From Muricea muricata (lineage: Eukaryota; Cnidaria; Anthozoa; Malacalcyonacea; Plexauridae), in contig OY979718.1 of the NCBI GenBank assembly GCA_963855995.1, positions 2,627,501 to 2,691,500 on the forward strand: a stretch of DNA of 64,000 nt, read 5' to 3'. The notes beneath the pieces are model-generated. The model worked only from the letters and a program-made list of their open reading frames with translations, ran no database searches and had not been told where the DNA came from. The translations under genes and the position numbers were made by a program. This document shows, one piece after another, positions 22,279 to 34,094 of this stretch (positions are counted from its first letter, which is position 1; every line of letters starts with the position of its first letter).

Positions 22279-23634
22279 TAATCTCACTATTTTCATGTTG
22301 TTTCGTCAATGTTACTGGCAGTTGGTAGAAAGCACAAAACCTTTCGTGATCATGTCCTTGATCCAAAATTTGTCTCGTCTTCACGACAAAAAAGATCATT
22401 GTTCTTGTAAAGATCTTCTTTATTTGCAATATCAACTATTTACAAGACAGTTAATCATTATCCTAATCTATTGAGTCTGCCATTCGCACGTGTCCATCTT
22501 CTCTGCGCCTATGACTTGTCTATGAATTGTACATCACAACAGCTCTCCTGCACTCAGTTTTGAAAACAAACTTATAAAGTATAGGATTTAGCCGTACTTG
22601 AGCAAAAGATCCACAACATGCCCTTCGAATGCAATTGTAAGAATTCCCAAACTCACCACGGTAAAACATAAAAATTAGCACGTTTAGTTAACCTAAGCGT
22701 CAAAATGATCCATCGCTTGCGCCCGTCTACAAGCGATATATCCAAGTATTTTAACAGTTGCATATTTATATCGTCGCATATAATTTTTTACCATAAGTTC
22801 TCATTTTTCTGTATAAAATACGAGGACGATTACAAAAGTTGCAATTTTTCATGTTAGACAAATATCCCTAATGTGTATAGAAAGGTTGTGAAAAAGTGTA
22901 TATTTAACAATCACTCGCCGAAGACGAAGAAATTATTGGTGAATATATAATTATATGAATGAATAATTGTTTTACTATAATCACATAAATGAAAAATGAC
23001 AAACTGATACGTTTCATATTTTAAAACAGCATCTGTCACATTGAGAAAACGATTGGTGGCCACTATGAAAAACCGCTCAGGTGATTATTGTGTCAAAGTC
23101 ACATCTAGGGGTAACCAATGGAAGAAGAGAATTTTGATTATATTAAAAATAAAATAAACAACCACACGACGAAAAAAACCACGTTTGAATTTCATTTTCA
23201 GCCAACACTATGCCCCAGAAGACTACTAGGTTTGAGCAGGATATGAATAGTTGATCACAATTAAAACATTTGAAATGTTAGAAGTAATTATAGACTTTGC
23301 ATGGTGAAAGATTCATAAAATAAATCAAAATTAATATGGTGTTTCCACAAATTGTTTATAGATTAGTATTTGAAATGTTACGTGCTAATTTAAACACTTG
23401 CCTATATCTATGCAAAGATCTTAAAAGATAAAACCAAATATGGATTTTGCTTTAAGAGAAAATAATCTCAGTGCCCGGATAATTTACTAAAACTTTATAA
23501 AATAATATTTAAACGAAATTTAACTTTACTTATAATGGCTTATTCTTACTATATAACACCATCCAAACAAAGCAATCATGCAGTAATGAAAAGCTTAGTT
23601 AAAATAATTCATTTTATTATTTTCTGGACTACAG
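22279..23634. other. Intergenic AT-rich region, U2
   Basis: Colinear with 4988-6316; no gene seen. Confidence 0.5.
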
Positions 23635-24070
23635 GTCATTGTTGTGCCGAAAGTCGAAGCTTTTCTCCAGGCACTGCTGACGGTTCCCTTCGGCAAGGAA
23701 TGTTGACAAAACTATGCAGTAAAACTCACATAGGGGACACGGCCAAGAAAATTTTGGGAGCGACACTATTTGTTTTCAAATGTCCATATTTTTGCTAATG
23801 TTTTATTATAAAAGGAACTGCATCTTGATATTCTGCAACTTATACACTGCATTTATAGCAACGTGTTTAGTGCCAAACCTTCACCGAATGAAGAACGCAT
23901 ATTTGTTCCTTTTCTCTTCCCTTCTGCTTCTTACGCCTATGGTTACCCGGGAGGTATCGTAAGCAACGTCGAGTTGTTTTCGAGTTGGAGTCGGACTTCA
24001 AGTTGCAATTCAGCGCTATTGTGAATTTAATTTCTAAACATTTTAAAGGACTTGCAGAATAGAAAAATCG
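23635..24070 (+). pseudogene. Degenerate fragment with BH3-like reading, U2
   Basis: Same sequence as 6317-6791, with the ELESDFKLQF-like segment near 23980-24010 and a further deletion afterwards. An upstream 87-codon ORF (23535-23798) is private to U2 and has no recognised domain. Confidence 0.22.
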
Positions 24071-26010
24071 TAGAGAAAAAAATAGAAAAAAAAATAGGAT
24101 AACGTTGCCCCTATTAAAAACGGGTTTGCCTCTTCGTTGCACCCACCCTCTCGCTATTTAATAACGCCAATTAAAGTTAAACTAGTGTTCAGGCTCTACT
24201 CGATATCTATTGCCGGAATGGACAAATCGTATGGTAAAGCAGTGGATAAATATTTCATCACGCAAATCTTGTTCAGTACTTCGCGCCATCCAGAAAAATG
24301 GGTGTTCTACCAAAACCATGCAATAAAATTACTTGTGATGTATATTTATGTGTCCTTGTTTCGTTCTTTTCAAAGTAAATACTTTGATATATAATATACA
24401 CTTTACAAGGTTTTTTATGGTTTGATAGAGGTTTTTTAAAAGAACTAGGCAAACACATAATATAAATATACATAAAAAGCAATTTTATTGCATTATTGTC
24501 CACGTGTTAGATCTATAAATGTATTTTAAAAGTTACTTTACGAATAAAGTGTACAAAACCGAGGAGTTTCACGAGTCATTTACAACATTCGCATCCGTAC
24601 GTGTTGTGTCACATATACATGCAACTCTCGTCTTCGGCTTGATTTGAATATCGGCTAGAAAGAAACAGATTTCTTAGAACAGGTTATGCACGTTAGCCCA
24701 TCACGTAGTTGGCATATGCTTGGGTAAATTTGATACATTTTGCTAGTACTTTAGTAGTGTCAGAAGTTTTTATTGTTTGTTTTGCAATTTAATGCTCGGA
24801 ATGTGTGTGATAGTAACACTTTTAGTGATTGAAAACTATGAAATCTACCCTAAGCTATGTAACCGTGCACGGCTACATTGCAGGATCGTGCAAATAGAAA
24901 TTTCTATTTCAAAACACGTGATGGCAAATAGCCATGTAAATCGTAATAATTTAACAAGATGTTATATAAAATCGAATACAAGACAAATGATTAATTGAAA
25001 GCTAACAAAATATATATATAGGAATGTTTTTCTAATGGGTCTCTAATCTACAAGTTACAAAAAAAATTTAACCACTCTATTTCGGTATTTCCCAAAAAAT
25101 TTTTAGAAGGCGCCTTTTTATTGCTAATTCGTTCTTTCAAGGTTCGTGTTGAAGATTTTTGCATCCTGATTTTTCTTAAAACTTAAGCATTTCATATATA
25201 TGGAGGTAATTATCCTAGTATCAAAATCCGTTAACCAGTTCTATTCACTTTGATAATTTCCAGGCTACAAAATGAAAAGGAAATAATATTATTGTTAATG
25301 AAATATAAACAGATGATCTGATATACATCAGAAAAAAGGGTCTGCAAGGCGAGTTTTCCATGTTTGTTTTTCCGTATCAAATTCGATACTTAATTTTATT
25401 ACAAAAATAATAAATATTTAACAGAAGGAAACGACTGGCTTTTAACTCAGCGAACAAAGCCCCTTTTCCACTTGACGAAATTGTTTGCGCAAACCAAAGA
25501 AAGTATGAACGGTCCTACGTGTTCGCGGCAAATTTTTTTCTCCAAGCAATTTTAACCAATCACGTTTCCGAATTTTTGCTTTCGCCTCGCGTCCCGCGCA
25601 AAACAAATTCTCCTACTGAAAAACGAACTTAACACGTGCGTCATTTAACATTATGTAAGCGATAAATTTCTGGCTGTGTGGCTGTGTTTAGTCAAGGAAT
25701 ATGACATATTCTCATGACCACCCTCTTGTTTCATATTTGGTCACGTCAATTTTCGGTTCTTTTGCCACCAGGTATTGAAAAGATACACCCTATAATTCTA
25801 TTGGAATATATGTTCATTTAAATTTTTTATTTCAATTTATATACATATATTCTTTTTTATTCTCTTCAGTACAGCGTTCTAAATTTTAAAATCTTAAGAC
25901 ATAAAATTACAATTTATACCTAGAAAGTGTCTAATAAACTCACTCAAAAACTTAAAAACAAACTAACCATTTTAGTCCAAAAGTTTCCCTTACAAAAAAT
26001 ATCTGATCCG
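24071..26010. other. Intergenic region and ZP 3' UTR, U2
   Basis: Colinear with 6792-8761. A possible minus-strand poly(A) signal (AATAAA) for the ZP gene lies near 25856-25861. Confidence 0.45.
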
Positions 26011-26221
26011 CTAAGCATCTGATAACACACGTTCTCTGTTCTTTGAAGATCGACATCCCAAATGACATGACTTGTTATTCTTGTCACATGCAGTGACTCT
26101 GCAGTGAACGCGTGTGTTGTAATGATGTAATCCACGGAAACGAAACACGAGGAAACTAAATCTTGTTGTTTGTCCGGATGATTTATGAAATGTCATCGTC
26201 TTAATCTTGTCTTTTTTGCAT
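26011..26221 (-). pseudogene. ZP gene exon 3 (end of ZP-C), U2
   Basis: Best-preserved exon 3. Acceptor GATGTAG at 26222-26223, then GCKKDKIKTM, RFSFLVFRFRG, HCRVTACDKNNKSC, HLGC and a basic KNRERV before TAG at 26011-26013. The cysteine spacing and following basic stretch fit a ZP-C end. The intron to exon 2 is 26222-26454. The exon itself looks intact but belongs to a gene interrupted twice in exon 2. Confidence 0.85.
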
Positions 26222-26836
26222 CTACATCAACATTCATCATACAAAATTCATTACACATCTAATGCTTAATATTATAAGAATGTTGATACTGGTTAAATAT
26301 AAAAAATGTTTCAAAAGAAAGAGCTAAAAAGTTAAAAAACCTGTTTTCTATCTTCGTAATAATCATTCAGGACATGTAAGGATGAGCTGGCCCAAGTAAA
26401 TCTATAATTCGAATTTTCTTTCGTGAAGAATTTTAAAGTGGGTACTTGACTTACCCTCGTTGAATAAAGAGATATTTATATTCAGCCAAGGAATTCTTTG
26501 AAGTGACGTAACATTCGTTCAATTTGATTCTAAAACTCGTTTCCGAACTTAAGTTGGTCATGTTGAGTCTACTTCAACATAGAGACGATTGTTGAGCGAT
26601 GGGTCTCCAACGAGTGGTTTACTAAATGACTGATCTTTATAAAGTCCCATTATCAACGACATTTTATCTTCACTGCTAGCGTTGTCTGGTGTGATAGGAA
26701 AATCAACGAGACCAAATGTTGTGGACGAGATAAGATGCTTTTAGGATAAATACATTTGAAAGGAAACCGAATTTCTTTGAATCTTGAAATAGATTTATCA
26801 AAGGCTGACAATCTTTCAACAACTTTGTTATGAAAT

Positions 26837-28222
26837 CAGGGGCGCACATTTGATCAATTTTAAGGGGGGTTTGGACCGATCCGGGACCGACTATTGATTC
26901 GGCAGTGATCAGGGTCCGAGTGTTGTTCATAACGAATAATGATACAGTGTACCTGGCTACAATGCAAAATTTTTTAAAATTATTCATTGAAAATTGATAC
27001 TTAATGCGTTTCGAATTGACAATTAGATGGAAAAAATATAAAATTTTGCAGGATAAAACTTTATGCGATTAATAATTAGGAAATCTTAAATCAAGTAGCT
27101 CCAAAGGGAAATAGCAATGTTCTATTTGAACAGTTATTATAAATGCTATTATTATTACCACTAATCAGGGGAGGATCCAGCGTGTGGGCAGACTGATGCA
27201 TACCTCCAAAACCTCGCATAAGTAGGGGGATCCGGGGGTATCCTCCCCCGGAAAATTTTGAAATCTAGGGCCTTGGAAATGCTGAATTTTCTGGAAAAAA
27301 ATCGTTTGAAATTTAGTACTTCAATTTCCAAAAGCAATATAATTAACCTAACACTGCGTTCGCGTTCCATTTGCGTTCCGAACGCGTTCCAAAATGCGTT
27401 CCAGAGGAAACGTGGGAACACGTTCTCTTCTGTGGTGAGATATCGTGTTCTCGCATCGGAAGATGTGACGATGTTGTCGCTGGTATTCGCCATTAGCATC
27501 GACTCCATGGCGTTCAGAAAATTCTACGGCGGCAGTAATCAGGTTGTTTAAGTTTTGTTCATCATCTCACGCAATTGGCGCAGTTACTTTAGCAGATTCT
27601 AGAGTGACAACTTGCTTTGTCAATATTTTTGTTTTTATCATCACACTCTTCATAAACATAATCATGACAATAAATTGAAAAGATCTTACTCTTGCCAGAA
27701 GATTTTTCGCCTTTGCTTTAGTTTTGTTGTCGTCAGAATCTTCTAGTTCTTCCAGCCCATGGGTTATTTCATCAAAACTTGACCAAACAGCTCTTATTGA
27801 ATCCGCACGGACGCTCCAACGTTGGTGTTGCAGATAAATTTCTCAACTCGGCGCGGAATACCGCATTTTAATTTTTATGTAACGCGATACTGCCGATACA
27901 TTAAAAGTTCCTAGGGCCGCATTTTATGAAATCTTATAACACACATGATGTTTAGGAAATGTGGTTGTATTTCCGGTTAGTAATGCATGAACCGCTGAAC
28001 GTGAGTCCCTTGTTTATCACATCTTACAAACCAGCTCTTGTGTTTTCGGTCCAAATTCACTGACAGAAGTAAATATTAATTCTTCTACGTTCTACCCGAA
28101 TTTTGGGACCGAGTTTTAGCACAGTATCAAAGAAAAATAGGACCGACTTTAGGTCACATTCGGACGCTAAGGGGGGTTTCGCACCCCCCCAAACCCCCCC
28201 CCCCCCCTAATGTGCGCCCCTG
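26837..28222 (-). mobile_element. hAT-superfamily transposon, U2 only
   Basis: Terminal inverted repeats CAGGGGCGCACATT and AATGTGCGCCCCTG with an 8-bp target duplication TATGAAAT (26829-26836, 28223-28230): the hAT signature. G-rich and C-rich subterminal runs flank the core. It carries only a broken transposase (27355-27832), so it is non-autonomous. A sub-sequence from about 27166 (CAGGGGAGGATCCAGC) looks like the end of a second, nested element. Confidence 0.92.
27355..27832 (-). pseudogene. hAT transposase fragment (ZMYM1-like family)
   Basis: The minus strand reads QRWSVRADSIRAVWSSFDEI, then GLEELEDSDDNKTKAKAKNL, then LARVRSFQFIVM. After a TGA it continues with NNLITAAVEFSERHGVDA and EYQRQHRH. 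This order (TRWS-type motif, helical E-rich segment, later E-F-Q-R-x-H-R) is typical of hAT transposases related to ZMYM1. The catalytic Asp regions and the C-terminal dimerisation domain are missing. Confidence 0.8.
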
Positions 28223-28245
28223 TATGAAATGAAACTGTTTTGTTA

Positions 28246-28478
28246 TTAAGTTTCTTGTACGTTTGCATGGTGAATACAATATACTGATTTAATTAAGTAA
28301 CTGTGATTTAATTAACTTTTAAATCACTCGAGCATACAATCACGACACTTTAGGTATAGAAAGGGGGGTGTGAATTCAAAGAGTCGTATTATCATAGCAC
28401 TGATGAAGATCCGAGCTTGCGGATCGAAAGCTCTGCAATAATAAATTTACGTGGTGTTTCCACAAAGCTTAACAAGTA
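28246..28478. mobile_element. Short Penelope-like or retroelement insertion with hammerhead-like core, U2
   Basis: Orthologous to 9704-9946, same 10-bp target duplication (28236-28245 and 28479-28488). Hammerhead-like core at 28400-28429: CTGATGA, stem GATCCG/CGGATC, GAAA. The core is identical in U1 and U2. Confidence 0.65.
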
Positions 28479-28799
28479 TGTTTTGTTATTATTCTCTGAC
28501 GTCATAGTTGTGCCACATTCAGTGAGTGAAGTAGTGAAGACGTAATGGGATTTCGTCTCTTGAGGTTTGCTTGAACTGTCGAGCAGTTATAGCTGTGAGG
28601 CTGAAGATACTTTGAGAAGTGGCTTGTAAATAAATATTTTCATTTGATTTTCATCACAGGTCAGTTTATCTGCTGAGCAAATATAATGAAAGACAATATC
28701 AATTAGGCGTATACTGTCACAATGAAACAAACGTACAATGTCTTCTAAATTTATTTGTGTGCTTACTCACTGAAATTCACTAAAATTTTCTATAACAAT

Positions 28800-29515
28800 A
28801 CACCGAATTTAAATTCGCTACACCAAATTTTAAATTTTATCACACCCGATATAATTTTATCACGCCGAATTTAAAATCTTCAAACCGAATTTGAATTTAT
28901 CACCGGGATTTAAAATCACCTCGCCGAAATTTCATTATAAATCTCTCACTTGTATAATATTTCTTCAGTCAGAAGAAAAGAACACAAATTCTTAAAACAT
29001 TTTTTCTTCATATCGGCTTTATATTATTAACAAGTTGTGTTTTGATTAATATAAATTATGTAACTAGAAATATATTGAAACAAGCAGACGTTCAATGCAC
29101 ACTTAAAATTTTGTCGCTCAGTCGCTCTTGAAAAGAAATTTGCGGCTCAAAATCCCAACAGTTTGTTGATTACATTATTAGATCACTTAAAATGACAAAA
29201 TAACTTCTTTCAAATGATAGTTTTTGGGGCTTGTCGAGATATTCAGATTTTTAAAAAAATGCAAATAAAACAACTTGTGACGTCATGGCAAATAATATTT
29301 ATCTATAAAAATACTCAGCATACAATGTTGCTAAAAGGAGGCCAACGGCAAAAGGCTCTGCTAAAGTATTAAAAAACTTGTCAATGAATATACTTGTATA
29401 TAAATACATAACAAGATACTTTATACCATTATGATACCTGTAAATATACATATTAGCTGAACCACAGATCTTTTGTGTCCGAGACAACTTTTAGCAAACC
29501 CCATAACTTCATAAA
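28800..29515. repeat. 20-bp minisatellite and AT-rich block, first copy U2
   Basis: Seven degenerate 20-mers at 28800-28939, followed by the same block as 10271-10980. Confidence 0.8.
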
Positions 29516-29524
29516 ACTACACAT

Positions 29525-29715
29525 TCTGACGTCATAGTTGTACCACATTCAGTGAGTGAAGCAGTGAAGACGTAATAAAACTTCGTCTCTTGAGGTTTGC
29601 ATGAACTGTCTAGTAGTTATAGTTGTGAGGCTGAAGATACTTTGAGAAGTGGCTTGTAAATAAATATCTTCATTTGATTTTCATCACAGGTCAGTTTATC
29701 TGGAGGGCAAATATA
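29525..29715 (-). pseudogene. Partial duplicate of ZP exon 2 5' part, U2
   Basis: Same as 11009-11200. The duplicated acceptor reads TTTGCCCTCCAG. Confidence 0.8.
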
Positions 29716-29988
29716 ATTAATGAAAGACAATAGCAATTAGGCGTATACTATCACAATGAAAAAATGTCTTCTAAACTGTTAAAATTTTGCGTGCTTACTC
29801 ATTGAAATGCACTGAAATTTTCCATAATGTGTAGTGTTAGAAACCCAAACCAATAATTATGAGAAATTTGAAATAAACCCATCTTATTTACAATATTTAA
29901 TGAATATTCACGACCTCGAGGGAATAAAACCTTTTGTTGTTTTTTAAAAAGAAAAAGTTAAATATAGATGCAAGCTAGATTGATCAAT

Positions 29989-30436
29989 ATGGGTGTTTTG
30001 TCGCATAATTTTAGTTCATATTAACATGTGTTTGATGGCGAAGCGTTGAGCGTAGAAGAGGCTTCGAAAAGAATACGAAATGCGGTGCCGAAGAGTAGGC
30101 TAAACAAGACTATGTGGAGTATTCGAATATTTGAAACCTGGAAGAACGAGAGAGCTAATGAGAACGGTCCGCCGAGTTGGGTATGTTTCACCTGGATGTG
30201 TCAGCTATTCAAAACCTGAAGACAAACATATTAAGCGGTATGACTGCCGATACGTTGAGTTTTTGGTTGTGCAAGTTTGTACAAAAAGTGCGGGATAAAC
30301 ATGGAAAACATATCTAGAGAAGACTGTTTATCAGCTGATATGTTGTAAAAAGCGTTATAATTACTACGAAGAAAACGGAAAAGCAGAGATGAACCCGCTT
30401 AACACAGAAAATTACAAGTACGCCACGCATGTCACA
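29989..30436 (+). pseudogene. Crypton/KIAA1958-like remnant, U2
   Basis: Same family evidence as 11466-11912. Here a 63-codon ORF (30028-30219) reads through SRLNKTMWSIRIFETW before a frameshift. RYYEENGKAEMNPLN is preserved near 30360-30405, preceded by a further 3-base indel (TTATAATTACTACG). Confidence 0.75.
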
Positions 30437-30985
30437 GGGGATGTCTTTATTTTAGGATATAGTGTTCTAATTGTATCTGTTGATATTATGTTGTAATTGT
30501 TGTTATATGTAGTACTTAGAAGAAACGTTCTAAATACATATAATTATGGAATGTTGTTCTAGGCACGGTTTAAGAAGACGATTTCAAGGTACAATCATTA
30601 TGCAAATAAGTGTATTATTTGCCTATTGTTCTGGAAGGAATTTTAATGATACTGATCCTCCTCTTTTAATTTATCCACCTCCTCCTGATTTTAGGATGCG
30701 GGATTGGACCGAGAGGTAATGAATATTTAATTATTTTGAGAAGGATTGTTAATTGGTGCATTATCTTGGTCTCACAACTCATCATCCATGTGATCAGTTG
30801 CACATGATTTCGACATAAATAATCAATGAGTATATGGACTTCAGTATTTGAATCACAACAAAATCTTTACATTAGACAACCAGAGCAATGTTAACACGCT
30901 CTGGTTAACATGTACAAGTTGATTGTCGGATGGTCGTTGAAGTAGCTCGGATGGCTGAGAGTGTTATTGAATTAACACATACAGT

Positions 30986-31725
30986 GCACCGAACTTAAAT
31001 TCACTACACCAAATTTTTAATTTTTTTACACCCGATATAATTTTATCATTGACGCCGAATTTACATTTATCACCCGGATTTAAAATTATATCTCGCCGAA
31101 TTTAGATTTAAATTTCATTGTAACTAAATCTCTCACTTTCTCTAGTAAAATATTTCTTCTGTCGCTGAGAAGAACAGAAATTTTTAAAACATTTTTTTTT
31201 CATATCGGCTTTATATTATTATTATCAAGTTATGTCTTGACTAATATAAATTATGTAACTAGAAATATATTGAAACAAGCAGACGGTCCTTTTATGTCGC
31301 TCAGTCGCTCTTGAAAAGAAATTTGCAGCTCAAAGTCCCAACAGTTTGTTGATCACATTATTAGTAAGATCACTTAAAATGACAAAATAACTTGTTTCAA
31401 TTGATAGTTTTTGTCTTTCTGGCTTGTCGAGATATTCAGATTTTTTTAAAAAAATGCAAATAAAACAACTTGTGACGTCATAGTGGATAATATTTATCTA
31501 TAGAAATACTCATACAATGTTAAAATTTTGCAAAAAGGGGGCCAACGCAAAAGGCTCTGCTAAAGTATCAAAAAAACTTGTCAATGTATATACTTTGATA
31601 GATATATAAATACATAACAAGATATTTTATAGCATTATGATATCTGTGAATATACATGTTAGCTGAACCACAGATCTCTTGTGTCCAAGACGACTTTTTA
31701 GCCCATTATATCATAAAACTACACA
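30986..31725. repeat. 20-bp minisatellite and AT-rich block, second copy U2
   Basis: Colinear with 12408-13140. Confidence 0.8.
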
Positions 31726-33641
31726 GTTGCATGAGTAATCTCCGTGCTCAGAATTTGTGTGAAATAATTCCAAATTCATGTCGCTTTTTAAGTCATTGTA
31801 TAATTGTATGCATGCCGAGGGTCAGTGTAATGAATATTTCATGGGAGAAAAAACTGCATGCAGAGTAGTTGGAGGAACTCGAAAAGTTTTCGTGCTTGTT
31901 ACTTCGCCTGCCCGCCTGCTAACCACGTCGTTAGAACTCATTTTCTAACCGAATATCTCAACAAAACACATATTTTAACATGTATACTGAAATATTTAAA
32001 TGACCACAAGGTTTCCCCTGCAAAAATTCTCAACTCATTTTTAGCCGAACATCACAACAAAACATCCATTTGAGGGGTAACTACTTCATTTTCCTGTGCT
32101 AAAGTAGGTCCGAGCACGTAACTCAGCATATGTGCACAAAGGAGAATGAAATATTGCTTCGTTCTTATTGAAAAATCCACTCAGCCAGGGACTTACTGCC
32201 AACTTGTCATGTATACCGCTGAGTCATCTCAACAAAACACATATTTTAGCATGGTTGTACTAAATCATTTAAACGGTGAGTATTCGTCATGCAAAAATTC
32301 TCACTCAAATGTTTGAAAACGACGAATTTTAACCGATCCAGGTCGCGAAGTGTGCGTGATCGCGGGCACGTCATTAAAGTTTTGAATCACATAATTTTTC
32401 TCGTTGTGTTTCTACTCAAATTTTTGTTTCTCCGTAAAATTCAATGAATACTTGTACATTTTTAGTGAACAGCGAAAAGGTTCATGATGCAAAACGTCCC
32501 ATGGAAAATGTTTTAATAATTAAACGACAATTTTTTTTTCGAATTAGCTATACATATGTAGGAACGAGTATATGTATTTCGAGATATCCGTACATATCCC
32601 TAACCACTTCGGAAATGGCACTTTGCAAGATTTGCCCACTCTATTATCCGACTGTCGTGTTCAGGTGGTTGGTATTTTGATATGCAAATTTTTGTCAGAC
32701 ACTCTTGAGCATACGGCTCTAACTAGAATGTTAATTCTAGGGGAGGTGAATTTTTATATCGTTTAGCTCTGGCTGACAACTTTCTGCTATACTGTCCGCC
32801 TCTACCTCCAACAAACAGCATAGGAGACTACGAATTGAAAACACAAGTAAGTTTTAACCATACTTTCTGACTTTAATTCAATCATGACGAGGAATCGACT
32901 TGTGATAGGCTTGTGATATCTAGCAGCGCTTTTTCACCTTGCATGAATCTCGATATCAATTGTTGTTAAGGTTTATTTAAAAAGAAATTATTTGAACATA
33001 ACAGGAATATAAGACCAGTGGTGGGTCTAGCGTAAGTCAAAATAGATTACCACAGCTCATTCTGGGATATATTTACATTTTAAAATACCTTCAAAGCAAC
33101 TTCATTGGTTAGATTTTATTCTTTTGAAATTCATAACCTATGACATTGTTATAAAGTTATTTTGAATTTAAAGTTGAGCTGCTATAATTTATTTTGACTT
33201 ACCCTGAATCCTCTACTGTATATGACTTTACCCCTCTTTCTCTCATTACTAACTCTTTATGGCCCTGCATGAACACACTGATCACGACGCTCGAGAAAAA
33301 CGTGTGAATATTCGGTTTTATACCTATTGATAACTCAGAAATGACTTAGCTAATTGTCTCAATCAAAGCTTGACTTGTCTCTAACATTAATTAAAGTTTG
33401 TTCGAGGAACGTTTGAAGTCAACATGATGGAAATAGATAGCAGCAATAGATAATTCACAAAATTATGCGACCTGGCATGAAGAAATTGATAACAAGGCTG
33501 TGTAAGTTTTGAAAGTTGGCTAGTCAGTTTTGCTGTTTTCTCTCGCCTGTTTGAAACAAAAGAAAAGCTCAAATGCACGAGAGGCAGAAAACTGTGAAAT
33601 TTAAAATATGCATAAATAATATAATGTTTATAAATACGTAC
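31726..33641. other. ZP intron 1, left part, U2
   Basis: Colinear with 13141-15102; no gene supported. Confidence 0.5.
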
Positions 33642-33696
33642 CTCTAGCATGGATAGTAAGCGCGAGAGAAAGACAGGCAACACAGATTTTAAACAT
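33642..33696 (-). pseudogene. ZP gene exon 1 (signal peptide), U2
   Basis: ATG at 33694-33696 reads MFKICVACLSLALTIHAR and splices at GAG|GTACGT in phase 1. Eighteen residues, an almost complete signal peptide whose hydrophobic core ends in Ala. A foldback element inserted 54 bp upstream (33751-33994) may have disturbed its promoter. Confidence 0.78.
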
Positions 33697-33750
33697 TTTC
33701 TTTGACTTTGGCACGTATTCGTGACCACTGACACAACTGATATGTTTAAT

Positions 33751-33994
33751 AGAGAGCTTAAGCAAGCGACGTTTTTGTCAACACGGACGGCAGCCGGAAG
33801 TAAGTTGTGTCGTTATAGATGGCGAATGATGACGTCAGCCGTTCTTGTTTGAAATCATGAACGTGAAAGTTGACTGACTGCCGCTGTTGATTTCAAACAA
33901 GAACGGCTGACGCCATCATTCGCCATCTATAAAGACACAACTTACTTCCGGCTGCCGTCCGTGTTGACAAAAACGTCACTTGCTTAAGCTCTCT
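33751..33994. mobile_element. Foldback MITE 5' of ZP exon 1, U2 only
   Basis: Arms of about 106 bp (from AGAGAGCTTAAGCAAGCGAC to its complement) around a spacer of about 30 bp, flanked by AAT on both sides (33748-33750, 33995-33997). Absent at the same place in U1 and U3. The 3-bp duplication would fit a PIF/Harbinger-type MITE, but the family is not certain. Confidence 0.88.
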
Positions 33995-34094
33995 AATGAA
34001 AGAATACTGAATCCAAACTGACGCAAGCTACCGTTGTGATGAGTCATATGTAAGCCAATTGCTGAAGGAAGTTCATTGAAAATTGTCAGGCGGT

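Larger units (their letters stand above)
26455..28669 (-). pseudogene. ZP-domain gene exon 2, split by a hAT and a Penelope-like insertion, U2
   Basis: Same donor (GAGG|GTAAGT, exon end 26455) and acceptor (CAGCAG|AT, exon start 28669) as the other units. The coding segments for ZP-N (LTCDENQM, SSCKP, ECGT) lie right of 28488. The segments for FPFKC onward lie left of 26829. Between them are a 1386-bp hAT (26837-28222) and the 233-bp element shared with U1 (28246-28478). The hAT came later, as it is absent from U1. Exon 1 is 33642-33696. Confidence 0.88.
17155..34094. repeat. Tandem segmental duplication, unit 2 (U2)
   Basis: Second copy, colinear with U1. Private events are a hAT transposon inside the ZP exon (26837-28222) and a foldback element just 5' of ZP exon 1 (33751-33994). 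The right end is a deletion junction: sequence homologous to 15312 jumps at about 34094 to sequence homologous to about 18000, so the LINE fragment and the next GGN gene are missing here. Confidence 0.95.
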
